Shown here in pieces: positions 17,921 to 26,288 of a DNA stretch of 64,000 nt. The DNA is taken from the NCBI RefSeq assembly GCF_011290485.1, contig NZ_CP048029.1:2738501-2802500 (forward strand), given 5' to 3'. The stretch's first letter is position 1; each line of letters starts with the position of its first letter. The notes beneath the pieces are model-generated. The model did no database searches. It saw only the letters and a program-made list of their open reading frames with translations, and was not told the DNA's origin. The position numbers and the translations under genes were made by a program. The stretch is from Caldichromatium japonicum. GTDB lineage: Bacteria > Pseudomonadota > Gammaproteobacteria > Chromatiales > Chromatiaceae.

Positions 17921-19168
17921 ATGGCCGTCGCTGTGACCAAGGCCAAACCCACCCCCAAGAGCGATCAGGCAAACATCTTTGTGTGGGAGGGCACCGATCG
18001 GCGCGGCGCCCGACTCAAAGGCGAGATCCGCGCCCCCGACATCGCTGCCGTGCGCACCGACCTGCGCCGGCAAGGGGTCACTCCGCTCAAGGTCAAGCTC
18101 AAACCCAAGCCGCTCTTTAGCGGTGGCAAAAAAAAGATCACGGGGCAGGACCTTGCGGTTTTCACTCGTCAGCTTGCCACCATGATGGCGGCAGGTGTCC
18201 CCATGGTCCAGGCATTCGATATCGTCGGGCGCGGACACGAAAACCCGCGGATGCAGGACATCATCCTGTCGATCAAGCAGGACATCGAGAGCGGCACCGC
18301 CCTTTCCGTAGCCCTATCCAAATATCCGCTCTATTTCGATGACTTGGTTTGTAGTCTGGTCGCCGCCGGCGAGCAGGCGGGTGTGCTCGATGTCCTGCTC
18401 GACAAGATCGCGACCTACAAGGAAAAGACCGAATCGATCAAGGGCAAGATCAAAAAGGCCCTCTTTTATCCGGCGGCGGTCATCGTGGTCGCCATCGGCG
18501 TTAGCGCAGTCCTTTTGATCTTTGTTATCCCCCAGTTTAAGGAGCTCTTTTCCAGCTTTGGCGCTGATCTCCCCGCCTTCACCCTCATGGTCTTAGGGCT
18601 GTCGGATATTGTACGCCAATGGTGGTGGGCCATCCTTGGTGTCTTGGGGATCGCGGCCTATGCCTTTGGGTCGGCCTATAAGCGCTCCCGCCGCCTGCGT
18701 GAAGCGATCGATCGCTTAAGCCTCAAGATCCCGGTCATCGGCCCGATCCTGAATAAAGCCGCGATCGCCCGCTTTGCCCGCACCCTCTCGACCATGTTCG
18801 CTGCCGGCGTGCCCCTGGTTGAGGCCCTGCAATCGGTGGCTGGGGCGACGGGCAACGCCGTCTATCAGGAGGCGGTGCTCAAGATGCGCGAAGGGGTGGC
18901 GACGGGCCAATCCCTGCAATTGACCATGCGTCAACACGAACTCTTCCCGCACATGGTCATTCAGATGACCGCAATCGGCGAGGAGTCAGGCGCGCTCGAC
19001 GCGATGCTCGGTAAGGTCGCCGATTTTTATGAAGAACAGGTGGACAACGCTGTCGATAGCTTAAGCAGCCTGCTCGAACCCCTGATCATGGTGGTCATCG
19101 GCAGTCTGGTCGGCAGCCTGGTGATCGCTATGTATCTACCGATCTTCAAGCTCGCCGCCGTCGTTTAA
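17921..19168 (+). CDS. pilC: Type IV pilus inner membrane platform protein PilC
   Basis: This 415-residue protein has two repeated GspF domains, each beginning with a short helical segment (FTRQLATMMAAGVPMVQAF and ARFARTLSTMFAAGVPLVEA), and three membrane segments including AAVIVVAIGVSAVLLIFVIP and the C-terminal LIMVVIGSLVGSLVIAMY. It is the inner membrane platform that couples PilB to pilin insertion. The start is the ATG at 17921 after GAGGAG. The 13 bp and 41 bp gaps to its neighbours fit an operon. Confidence 0.94.
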   Translation: MAVAVTKAKPTPKSDQANIFVWEGTDRRGARLKGEIRAPDIAAVRTDLRRQGVTPLKVKLKPKPLFSGGKKKITGQDLAVFTRQLATMMAAGVPMVQAFDIVGRGHENPRMQDIILSIKQDIESGTALSVALSKYPLYFDDLVCSLVAAGEQAGVLDVLLDKIATYKEKTESIKGKIKKALFYPAAVIVVAIGVSAVLLIFVIPQFKELFSSFGADLPAFTLMVLGLSDIVRQWWWAILGVLGIAAYAFGSAYKRSRRLREAIDRLSLKIPVIGPILNKAAIARFARTLSTMFAAGVPLVEALQSVAGATGNAVYQEAVLKMREGVATGQSLQLTMRQHELFPHMVIQMTAIGEESGALDAMLGKVADFYEEQVDNAVDSLSSLLEPLIMVVIGSLVGSLVIAMYLPIFKLAAVV

Positions 19169-19174
19169 AAACCC

Positions 19175-19198
19175 TCGGGGGCGGAGATTCCGCCCCGA
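19175..19198. other. Strong hairpin between pilC and pilD
   Basis: A GC-rich hairpin (arms near GGGGGCGGA and TCCGCCCC, loop GAT) sits in the 41-bp gap. On the plus strand no T-run follows. On the minus strand it would be followed by TTTTT, so it may protect the pilC mRNA end or stop antisense transcription. Confidence 0.45.
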
Positions 19199-19209
19199 CA
19201 GTATCTGTA

Positions 19210-20085
19210 ATGAGCTGGATCGAATTGCTGGACATCCATCCTGTGCTGCTTGGTGCCCTGGGCCTGCTCCTGGGCCTGATCGTCGGCAGTTTTCTCAATG
19301 TCGTCATCTGGCGTCTGCCGCGGATCCTGGACGCAGGCTGGCGGCGCGAATGTGCAGAACTCTTGGGACTCGCAGCCGAAGGACCTGCCCCCCCACTCAG
19401 CCTGGCCTATCCGCCTTCGACCTGTCCCCATTGCGGCCATCGCATCCGCATCCATGAGAACATCCCGATCCTCAGCTATCTCATGTTGCGCGGGCGCTGT
19501 TCGGCCTGCAGCTCACCGATTGGGATCCGCTATCCGCTGATTGAGGGGTTGACCGCACTCCTGACCCTGATCGTCGTTTGGGCATTCGGACCGACCTGGC
19601 CAGGCGCAGCGGCCCTGATCCTGACCTGGACCCTGATCGCGCTCGCTGCCATCGACCTCGATACCCAGCTCCTGCCCGATGCCATCACCCAACCCATGCT
19701 CTGGCTGGGCCTGATCTTGAGCCTATTTGGGGTTTTTGCCGACAGTCATTCGGCGATCATCGGGGCGGTCGCCGGTTATCTCAGCCTGTGGACGGTCTTT
19801 CAGCTGTTTCGCCTGACCACCGGCAGGGAGGGGATGGGCTATGGGGACTTTAAGCTCTTGGCGATGCTTGGGGCCTGGCTGGGGTGGCAGTATCTGCCGC
19901 AGATCCTTTTGCTCTCTGCAGTGGTCGGTGCCCTGACCGGCAGCCTCCTGATCCTGATGCGCCGTCATGAGGCGGGGCGCCCCCTGCCCTTTGGCCCTTA
20001 TCTCGCTGCTGCCGGTTGGATCAGTCTGATGTGGGGCGATGCGATCAATGTCGCCTATCTGCAGCTCAGCGGCTTGGCTGGATAG
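19210..20085 (+). CDS. pilD: Prepilin peptidase/N-methyltransferase PilD
   Basis: This is a membrane aspartic protease of 291 residues. The cytoplasmic zinc loop has two CxxC pairs (TCPHCGHRI and CSACSSPI). The two catalytic aspartates lie in AIDLDTQLLPD and GYGDFKLLAMLGAWLG. The helices LLLGLIVGSFLNVVIWRLP and others give about eight membrane segments. It cleaves leader peptides of type IV prepilins and methylates the new N-terminus. Its place between pilC and coaE is the common gammaproteobacterial order. Confidence 0.95.
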   Translation: MSWIELLDIHPVLLGALGLLLGLIVGSFLNVVIWRLPRILDAGWRRECAELLGLAAEGPAPPLSLAYPPSTCPHCGHRIRIHENIPILSYLMLRGRCSACSSPIGIRYPLIEGLTALLTLIVVWAFGPTWPGAAALILTWTLIALAAIDLDTQLLPDAITQPMLWLGLILSLFGVFADSHSAIIGAVAGYLSLWTVFQLFRLTTGREGMGYGDFKLLAMLGAWLGWQYLPQILLLSAVVGALTGSLLILMRRHEAGRPLPFGPYLAAAGWISLMWGDAINVAYLQLSGLAG

Positions 20086-20097
20086 ACCCAACGTCCT

Positions 20098-20721
20098 GTG
20101 CCAAACGGACCTGAGCGCATCCGCCCCTATACAGTCGCCTTGACCGGCGGGATCGGCAGCGGCAAGAGCACGGTCGCCCAGGGCTTTGCCGAGCTTGGCG
20201 CCGGCGTCATCGATACCGATGCGATCGCCCATGAACTAACCACACCCCAAGGACCAGCCATCGCGCCGATCCTGGCTGCCTTTGGTCCTATGATCCTGAG
20301 CGCAGAGGGATGGCTTGATCGCGCTTGCCTGCGCCGGATCGTTTTTGCTGATCCAGAGGCACGCCGACGGCTGGAGGCGATCCTGCATCCCATGATCGAG
20401 CGGGTCATGCTCGAGCGGCTCCAGTCCCTGAACGCCGACTATGTCCTCCTGGTGATCCCCTTGCTCTTCGAGACCGGCCAGGAACGCCATGCCGACCGCG
20501 TGCTCGTCGTCGATGTCCCCGAGACCATCCAGGTCGCGCGGGTGATGGCCCGCAGCGGTCTAAGCGCAGAGGAGGTGCAAAGAATCATCGCCGTCCAGCT
20601 CCCGCGCCATGAACGCATCGCGCGCGCCCATGACCTGATCGACAATAGCGGCGCCCCGCAAGATCTTGAGCCTCAGATCCAGCGGTTGCATGCGCAATAT
20701 CTGCGGCTTGCCGGCGCGTAA
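20098..20721 (+). CDS. coaE: Dephospho-CoA kinase
   Basis: This 207-residue P-loop kinase has TGGIGSGKST near the N-terminus, DTDAIAHEL (the acidic pair that binds dephospho-CoA) and the LID-like RMARSGLSAEEVQRI region. It phosphorylates dephospho-CoA in the last step of CoA synthesis. The start is a GTG at 20098, 12 bp after the pilD stop; no ATG is available upstream of the P-loop. It is the last gene of the pil cluster. Confidence 0.93.
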   Translation: MPNGPERIRPYTVALTGGIGSGKSTVAQGFAELGAGVIDTDAIAHELTTPQGPAIAPILAAFGPMILSAEGWLDRACLRRIVFADPEARRRLEAILHPMIERVMLERLQSLNADYVLLVIPLLFETGQERHADRVLVVDVPETIQVARVMARSGLSAEEVQRIIAVQLPRHERIARAHDLIDNSGAPQDLEPQIQRLHAQYLRLAGA

Positions 20722-20725
20722 CCCA

Positions 20726-20755
20726 TTGACAAAAGGGCGATCAGCCAAGGATAAT
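20726..20755 (+). promoter_or_regulatory. Sigma-70 promoter of tRNA-Arg
   Basis: TTGACA at 20726-20731 and GATAAT at 20750-20755 are separated by 18 bp, placing a start at about 20762, 26 bp before the tRNA. This is the best promoter match in the window. Confidence 0.75.
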
Positions 20756-20787
20756 CTTCAGACTTAACGCTGCTTTAGCTTAACCAA

Positions 20788-20864
20788 GCGCCCGTAGCTC
20801 AGTTGGATAGAGTACCTGGCTACGAACCAGGTGGTCGGGAGTTCGAATCTCTCCGGGCGCGCCA
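20788..20864 (+). tRNA. tRNA-Arg (anticodon ACG)
   Basis: A 77-nt cloverleaf can be folded. The acceptor arms are GCGCCCG and CGGGCGC with discriminator G and an encoded CCA. The D-arm contains AGCTCAGTTGGATAGAG, the anticodon stem is CCTGG/CCAGG around loop CTACGAA (anticodon ACG at 20822-20824), and the T-arm contains GTTCGAATC. The anticodon reads CGN arginine codons after A34 to inosine editing. Confidence 0.97.
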
Positions 20865-20870
20865 TTCACT

Positions 20871-21496
20871 TCTTGACAAGAAACACATGCTTTTGAAATT
20901 GAGTGAGCTGTCCTGATGTCGTGGGCATGGAAAGACGAGACATGAGATTGCTGTCGTTTGCGGCGCGCGAAGGGGCCCAAGGACAAGCGCGCCGGGCAAT
21001 GTCCGGGTAGGTCTCCTCAAGCCACGTCTTGCCCGCCGGCGGGCTTTGCTCATAGGCGCGCCGAATCGGTTTCTGGGGCGTCAATCCCCAGCGCACCATG
21101 TACTTGCCCTCCCCCTGCGGCCTGAGCTCGATGCCAAAACAGCCGAGGATCAACTGCCGCACCGCCTGCCGGCTCCACAGCGCAAACGGCAGCTTCAGCT
21201 GATCCGGTGTCCCGTCGCACATGAGCTTGCGTATCTGGGCGTCCTGCTCCGCCAACAGCGCCCGCTTCTCACCCACCTTTCCTTGAGCTCTTGAGCCCCT
21301 TCGCGCCCATAGCCTTTGCAGATGTCGAACACCCCTGCGCCCAACAATCCCCTCTGCGCGCCTATCGCTTCATACGTCCAGCTACGCCGCCGCTCTTCGC
21401 GCGCCGCAAACGACAGCAATCTCATGTCTCGTCTTTCCATGCCCACGACATCAGGACAGCTCACTCAATTTCAAAAGCATGTGTTTCTTATCAATA
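20871..21496. mobile_element. IS630-type element, rearranged head to head (copy C)
   Basis: About 110 bp of IS630 left end read on the plus strand from 20871, with a decayed TTGACAAGAAACACATG end. From about 20983 the sequence switches to the inverted strand and runs to a second, intact left end at 21496 (complement of TATTGATAAGAAAC). The element therefore has two left ends facing outward and no right end. The inverted part still encodes AEQDAQIRKLMCDG...AVRQLIL...KTWLEETYPDIARRA. The plus-strand arm has also lost about 90 bp between two GCGCGAAG direct repeats that are present in copy A. It starts 6 bp after the tRNA 3' end. Confidence 0.75.
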
Positions 21497-21544
21497 ATGA
21501 GCTGTAATCCTTACAAAAAGACGTTGACCATCCCCTTTTCTCCC

Positions 21545-21875
21545 TTTCCTGTATCGGAAAGACAACCAGCGCAGGCTCGCTGAGTTGATCGGCGATTTCA
21601 TGACGGATTTCCTCGCGGCGCGTCAACAGCGCGTCAACACACGCCGCACCAGGGCGATGAGGTCGTCGAAAAAGCCACGGGCGCAGTGAAACCCAGCGCT
21701 GCTTTTTCTTCGACCAGATCGATTACCTGCACGCGCCTAAACGCTGGCCGGATGTGCGCGCCTTTGCAGTCATTGTTGCCGAGCGCATCGTCAATGGCAA
21801 AACTGCAATGGTCCAGCTCGCCTGGACAGCTACCGGGATGGAATCAGCCAAGGCCGGTGCCGGAGGTTGGTTTTG
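21545..21875 (+). pseudogene. Transposase remnant, probably ISAs1 family
   Basis: A frame reads RKSHGRSETQRCFFFDQI and DYLHAPKRWPDVRAFAVI, then AERIVNGKT. This resembles the HGR-E-R...W..P.L..I segment of ISAs1-type DDE transposases. It is short, lacks a start and other motifs, and stops at about 21875. The adjacent frame upstream (RRLAELIGDFMTDFLAARQQ) may belong to the same remnant after a frameshift. Family assignment is tentative. Confidence 0.4.
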
Positions 21876-21949
21876 AGCCTCCCAGATCTAGAGGATTGTC
21901 GCCTGCACGCTGTGGAGCCTGTGGGCAGGACGTGATGGCATGCCGGACG

Positions 21950-22393
21950 GTGGTCGCGAATAGGGTGATGGGTCGGCCAAGTCCATGACGTACAGGTAGT
22001 CACGCACGCCGGTGCCGTCCAGCGTGGGATAGTCGTTGCCCCAGACGTCAGACGTTCAAGTGCGGCAGTTGCCCAGCGGCCACGCGGGCGATGTAGGGCA
22101 TCAGATTGTTCGGGATGACGTTCGGGTCTTCGCGGATGAGGCGGGATTCATGCGCCCCCACCGGGTTGAAATAGCGCAGGACGGCGCTGCGCCAACTGCT
22201 GTCGCTTGCTGCGAGCTCCTGCGGCATCGCCTCAATGTGCAGCTTGGTGCGGCGGCCGTAGGGGTTGGTAGCGCCAGTTGGGTGCACCTCATCGAGCGGC
22301 AGGTATTGCAGCTGCCCGTAAACGGTGGCGCTGCTGGAAAAGACGAGCTGGCGCACACCCTCATCGGTCATCGCGGAGAGCAGGCTAAAGGTG
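21950..22393 (-). pseudogene. galE: UDP-glucose 4-epimerase fragment, frameshifted
   Basis: The minus strand encodes the central part of GalE: LVFSSSATVYGQ (catalytic Ser region), NPYGRRTKLHIE (the usual YxxxK reads YGRRTK, so the lysine may be shifted by an inserted residue), LRYFNPVGAHES and IPNNLMPYIARVAAG. A perfect 7-bp tandem duplication (22042-22055) then shifts the frame; the continuation [18 protein letters not shown] is found in the next frame. The N-terminal NAD-binding half is absent, replaced by the 3' end of pntB, and the C-terminal quarter is missing. This is a dead remnant that has been joined to pntB by a deletion or rearrangement. Confidence 0.82.
22042..22055. repeat. 7-bp perfect tandem duplication in galE
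   Basis: CAGACGT is present twice in tandem (22042-22048 and 22049-22055). Removing one copy restores the GalE frame across the break (LNVWGNDYP), so this duplication is a frameshift mutation. Confidence 0.8.
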
Positions 22394-23788
22394 ACCACCC
22401 CCTTTAAGCAGGGTATTGATCCCCTCGATCGTTTCCTTGGCATCGCCGAACACCAGATAGGTGTTGTCTTGATAAAAAAGTAGATTATCGACGCCTGAAT
22501 AGCCCGGGCGCATGGAACGCTTGAGGAAAAAGACCTGACGCGCCCGCCCGGCCTCGAGGATCGGCATGCCATAGATCGGGCTGGTCTTATCCTCCTTGGC
22601 CGCCGGGTTGACCACGTCGTTGGCCCCCACCACCAAGACCACGTCGGCACTGGGAAATTCGGGGTTGATCTCATCCATCTCTAGGACTTGGTCGTAGGGG
22701 ATATCGGCCTCGGCCAAGAGCACATTCATGTGGCCGGGCATGCGCCCGGCGACAGGGTGGATGGCAAACTTGACCTCCACACCGCGCCCGCTCAACAGAT
22801 TATAGAATTCCTTGAGCGCATGCTGGGCCTGGGAGACCGCCATGCCATAGCCGGGGACGACGATGACCTTGTTGGCGTCCTCCATCCAATAGACCACCTC
22901 CTCCACCGAGGCCGATTTCACCCTCTTCTCGGCAGCCTGGCCGATCGCACTTTCGCCTGAACCGCCATCCGAGCCAAAGCCGCCGAAGACGACGTTGATG
23001 ATCGAGCGGTTCATCGCCCGGCACATGATGTAGGAAAGGATCGCACCCGAGCAGCCGACCAGGGCGCCGGTGATGATGAGCAGGTTGTTATGCAGGGTGA
23101 AACCGGTCGCCGCCGCCGCCCAGCCCGAATAGCTGTTGAGCATCGAGATGATCACCGGCATGTCCGCCCCGCCGATCGGGATGATGAGGGTGACGCCGAT
23201 GACCAGGGCAAGCAGGGTCATCAAGGCCAGGGACCAGACCTGGCCGGTCAGGGCAAAATGGACGGCAAGGGCGACGGTCAAGAGACCGAGCAGGGTATTG
23301 AGCGCATGCTGGCCCTGAAACCGCACTGGCGCCCCCGAGAGGATCCCCTGCAGCTTACCGAAGGCGATGACCGACCCCGTAAAGGTGATGGCGCCGATCA
23401 CCACGCCTGCTGAGATCTCGCCCATCAGGACACCGGTGAGCGCCCCTTTGACCTGATGATCGAAAAAGGTGCCAATCCCCACCAGGACGGCGGCAAGTCC
23501 CACAAAGCTATGCAGGGCAGCGACCAGTTGTGGCATGGCCGCCATCTGGATGCGCATGGCGACGATCGCGCCGATGACCGCGCCCAGGGCGATGCCGACG
23601 AGGATGAAGCCATAGGACCTGACCTCACCGCCGGCGAGGGTCGCGCCCACGGCAATCGCCATCCCGAGTATAGCAAATAGATTGCCGCGCCGGGCGCTTT
23701 TGGGATGGGTAAGGCCATTGAGACCCAGGATGAACAAGACCGCCGCTGCCAGGTAGGCCAGGGCCTGTTGATTGACCGTCAGTTCCAT
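22385..23788 (-). CDS. pntB: NAD(P) transhydrogenase subunit beta
   Basis: This 467-residue protein has an N-terminal block of about eight membrane helices (domain II) followed by the NADP(H)-binding domain III with VIVVPGYGMAVSQAQ and VVLVVGANDVVNPAA. With the two alpha subunits it forms the proton-translocating transhydrogenase that moves hydride between NADH and NADP+ at the cytoplasmic membrane. The last residues (LLKGGGHL) may be altered, because the downstream DNA is the galE remnant; the conserved core ends at ETIEGINTLLK, so activity should be kept. It is the last gene of pntAA-pntAB-pntB. Confidence 0.94.
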   Translation of the reverse strand: MELTVNQQALAYLAAAVLFILGLNGLTHPKSARRGNLFAILGMAIAVGATLAGGEVRSYGFILVGIALGAVIGAIVAMRIQMAAMPQLVAALHSFVGLAAVLVGIGTFFDHQVKGALTGVLMGEISAGVVIGAITFTGSVIAFGKLQGILSGAPVRFQGQHALNTLLGLLTVALAVHFALTGQVWSLALMTLLALVIGVTLIIPIGGADMPVIISMLNSYSGWAAAATGFTLHNNLLIITGALVGCSGAILSYIMCRAMNRSIINVVFGGFGSDGGSGESAIGQAAEKRVKSASVEEVVYWMEDANKVIVVPGYGMAVSQAQHALKEFYNLLSGRGVEVKFAIHPVAGRMPGHMNVLLAEADIPYDQVLEMDEINPEFPSADVVLVVGANDVVNPAAKEDKTSPIYGMPILEAGRARQVFFLKRSMRPGYSGVDNLLFYQDNTYLVFGDAKETIEGINTLLKGGGHL

Positions 23789-23800
23789 CGCCTGCTGCCC

Positions 23801-24100
23801 TTAGCCTGTCTTTTTCTTAAACATCGACAGCATCCGGTGGGTGACCAGGAAGCCGCCGAAGACATTGATCGAGGCGAGCAAGACCGCGACAAAACCCGCG
23901 ATCTGTACCCCTAGCCCAGCCTCTGGATCACCTGCCACCAAGAGCGCGCCGATCAACACGATCCCTGAGATGGCATTGGTTAAGGCAACCAGGGGGGTGT
24001 GTAGAGAGGGCGTCACCCCCCAGATCACCCAATAGCCGATGAAACAGGCCAGGACGAAGACATAGAGCGCAACCAGCGCCGGATCGAGTGACTCAGTCAT
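23801..24100 (-). CDS. pntAB: NAD(P) transhydrogenase subunit alpha, membrane part
   Basis: This 99-residue protein has three to four hydrophobic helices ([21 protein letters not shown] and [20 protein letters not shown]), matching the C-terminal membrane part of PntA, which is a separate gene in many bacteria. It ends [12 protein letters not shown], the usual end. It lies 12 bp before pntB and 52 bp after pntAA, so the three-gene operon is intact in order. Confidence 0.92.
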   Translation of the reverse strand: MTESLDPALVALYVFVLACFIGYWVIWGVTPSLHTPLVALTNAISGIVLIGALLVAGDPEAGLGVQIAGFVAVLLASINVFGGFLVTHRMLSMFKKKTG

Positions 24101-24152
24101 ACTGCAGGACTCCTGAAAGGATGGGATAGCGACTGCTCATCAATGGAGCCAA

Positions 24153-25250
24153 TCAAGACCGCGCCTGGATCAGCATGGCCGCCGTGATCTCGTCAGCGGT
24201 CAGGTCCTTCAACTCTAGACCTGTCTCGACGCGTTCCACCATAATCTCCAGGAGATTTAATATGTTGCGCGCATAAAAGGAGCTGGCGTCGGCCGGGACC
24301 AGGGCCGGGAAATTGGTGATCCCGACAAGCGTTACCCCATGCCGCTCGACGATCTCATCGGCGATGGTGAGCGGACAGTTGCCGCCGCTTGCTGCCGCGA
24401 GGTCCACGATCACCGAACCCGGACGCATCCGCTCGACCACCGCTTCGCTCACCAGGACCGGCGCGGGCCGGCAGGGAATCTGGGCGGTGGTGATGATGAC
24501 ATGCGCCTTGAGCAAGACCTCGGCGAGCGCCGCCTGTTGACGGGCCTTGGCCTCATCCGAAAGCTCACGCGCATAACCGCCCTCACCCGCCCCGCTTTCG
24601 CCAAGATCGAGGTCGATCGGCTTGGCGCCGAGCGATAGGATCTGCTCGCGGGTCTCGGGGCGCACGTCATAGGCCAAGACCTCGGCGCCCAGGCGCCGGG
24701 CGGTGGCGATCGCTTGAAGCCCAGCCACGCCTGCGCCGAGCACCACCACCCGCGCCGGTTTTGCCGAACCTGCTGCGGTCATCATCATGGGGAAGAACCG
24801 CCCATAACGCGCCGCCGCCTCGATGACCGCACGATACCCCGCGATATTGGCCTGCGAGGAAAGGACATCCATCGCCTGGGCGCGCGAGATGCGCGGCATG
24901 CGTTCGAGCGCCAGGACCCGCATCCCCTTGGCGAGCATGGCGGCGATCACCGGGTCCTCGCCGCAAGACTCGATGAGACCGACATAGACCCCACCTGGAC
25001 GCATGGCCTCGACCTCAGCGGGCTCCGCCCGGCGGACCTTCAGCAGGAGATCGACGTCCAAGGCCCCGGCGCGGTCGGTGATCTGCGCGCCAGCCGCGAC
25101 ATACTCGGCGTCTGGATAGCCCGCGCGCTCGCCGGCGCCGGCCTCGACCATGACCTCGAGGCCCTGACTGACGAGCCTCTTGACCACCTCGGGTATGGAG
25201 GCGACGCGCGTTTCGCCTGGGCGGGTCTCCAACGGGATTCCGATCTTCAT
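24153..25250 (-). CDS. pntAA: NAD(P) transhydrogenase subunit alpha, NAD-binding part
   Basis: The protein begins MKIGIPLETRPGETRVASIPE, the alanine-dehydrogenase/PNT N-terminus. The NAD(H) Rossmann site is VVVLGAGVAGLQAIATARRLG, and QIPCRPAPVLVSEAVVERM lies in the mobile-loop region. From the ATG at 25248-25250 it is 365 residues, normal for the soluble domain I when split from the membrane part; an in-frame codon 13 residues upstream is less likely because conserved sequence starts with MKIG. It is the first gene of the operon. Confidence 0.93.
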   Translation of the reverse strand: MKIGIPLETRPGETRVASIPEVVKRLVSQGLEVMVEAGAGERAGYPDAEYVAAGAQITDRAGALDVDLLLKVRRAEPAEVEAMRPGGVYVGLIESCGEDPVIAAMLAKGMRVLALERMPRISRAQAMDVLSSQANIAGYRAVIEAAARYGRFFPMMMTAAGSAKPARVVVLGAGVAGLQAIATARRLGAEVLAYDVRPETREQILSLGAKPIDLDLGESGAGEGGYARELSDEAKARQQAALAEVLLKAHVIITTAQIPCRPAPVLVSEAVVERMRPGSVIVDLAAASGGNCPLTIADEIVERHGVTLVGITNFPALVPADASSFYARNILNLLEIMVERVETGLELKDLTADEITAAMLIQARS

Positions 25251-25394
25251 CGTTTGATAAAACCTATGACTAAAGCCCCTCGACGGCAAAATCTGCGTAT
25301 TATTGCGAGCCTTCAGCGCGATCGCAACCCTGCATGTACCCTCTGAACCGGCCTACAATAGTGCCCTTAAACGCGCATACCTTGTCATCATGCC

Positions 25395-26288
25395 ATGCCC
25401 TGGTTACAACTGATCCTGACCGCCCCAAGGCACCAGGCCAAGGCGCTGGACGAGGCGCTCACTGCCGCAGGTGCCCTGGCGGTGACCTTAAGCGACGCAG
25501 GCGACGAGCCGCAGCTCGAACCCGCCCCAGGCGCAACGCCCCTGTGGTCCGAGGTCAGGCTGACGGCGCTCTTTGCCGATGACCCCGCAAGCGCATCCCA
25601 GATGAACCAATTGGCGCAGGATCTTGCCGAGGGGCTCGGCGTAGAGCCGGTCATCGGGCGTCTGGAGGATCAGGTCTGGGAGCGGGTGTGGTTGAAAGAC
25701 TTTAAACCGACCCGTTTCGGCGAGCGGCTGTGGGTTTGTCCGCGGGAGCAGGCGGTTGAAAGACCTGGGTCGGCGGTGGTCGCCTTGGACCCCGGGCTTG
25801 CCTTTGGCACCGGTCATCACGCCACTACCGCATTGTGCCTGGAGTGGCTGGATGGGGCGGATCTTGACGGCAAGACGGTGCTCGATGTCGGCTGCGGGTC
25901 GGGGATCCTGGCGATCGCAGCCCTCAAGCTCGGGGCTGTGCGGGCGATCGCAGTCGATCACGACCCCCAGGCGCTCTCTGCCACCCACGACAATGCCGCG
26001 GTCAATGGTGTATTGGATCGCTTGACGATCCTCTCCCCCGAAGCGCTGGCCGAGCCGCGCGTCGAGGTCCTGGTCGCCAATATCCTCGCCGGTACCCTGA
26101 TCGCACTCGCCCCCCGTTTGTGCTCCCTCTTGCTGCCTGGCGGGGCGCTTGCGCTCTCGGGCATCCTGGCTGAACAGATCAACCAGGTCGAGGCCGCCTA
26201 TCGCCCTTGGATCGCCTGGGAAAGGCCGCGCCTGCGCGAGGGCTGGGCGCTCCTTTCCGGTCGGCGTCTGGGGGATAGTGCGCCATGA
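25395..26288 (+). CDS. prmA: Ribosomal protein L11 methyltransferase
   Basis: This 297-residue class I methyltransferase has motif I VLDVGCGSGILAIAALKLG and VANILAGTLI (the NxxxxP/L-type motif IV typical of PrmA). The N-terminal substrate domain contains WERVWLKDFKPTRFGERLWVCP, a hallmark of PrmA, and DPGLAFGTGHHATT. It trimethylates lysines and the N-terminus of ribosomal protein L11. It overlaps dusB by 4 bp (ATGA). The order prmA-dusB-fis-purH is widely conserved in gammaproteobacteria. Confidence 0.95.
   Translation: MPWLQLILTAPRHQAKALDEALTAAGALAVTLSDAGDEPQLEPAPGATPLWSEVRLTALFADDPASASQMNQLAQDLAEGLGVEPVIGRLEDQVWERVWLKDFKPTRFGERLWVCPREQAVERPGSAVVALDPGLAFGTGHHATTALCLEWLDGADLDGKTVLDVGCGSGILAIAALKLGAVRAIAVDHDPQALSATHDNAAVNGVLDRLTILSPEALAEPRVEVLVANILAGTLIALAPRLCSLLLPGGALALSGILAEQINQVEAAYRPWIAWERPRLREGWALLSGRRLGDSAP

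Noticed and set aside
22385..22674. Minus-strand frame giving a GalE-like protein with a longer N-terminus
   Set aside because: Upstream of about 22393 the frame is an out-of-phase reading of pntB; only the downstream part is real galE sequence.
23090..23413. Plus-strand open frames antisense to pntB and other long genes
   Set aside because: Long antisense frames are expected in GC-rich coding DNA; they lack ribosome sites and any known motif.
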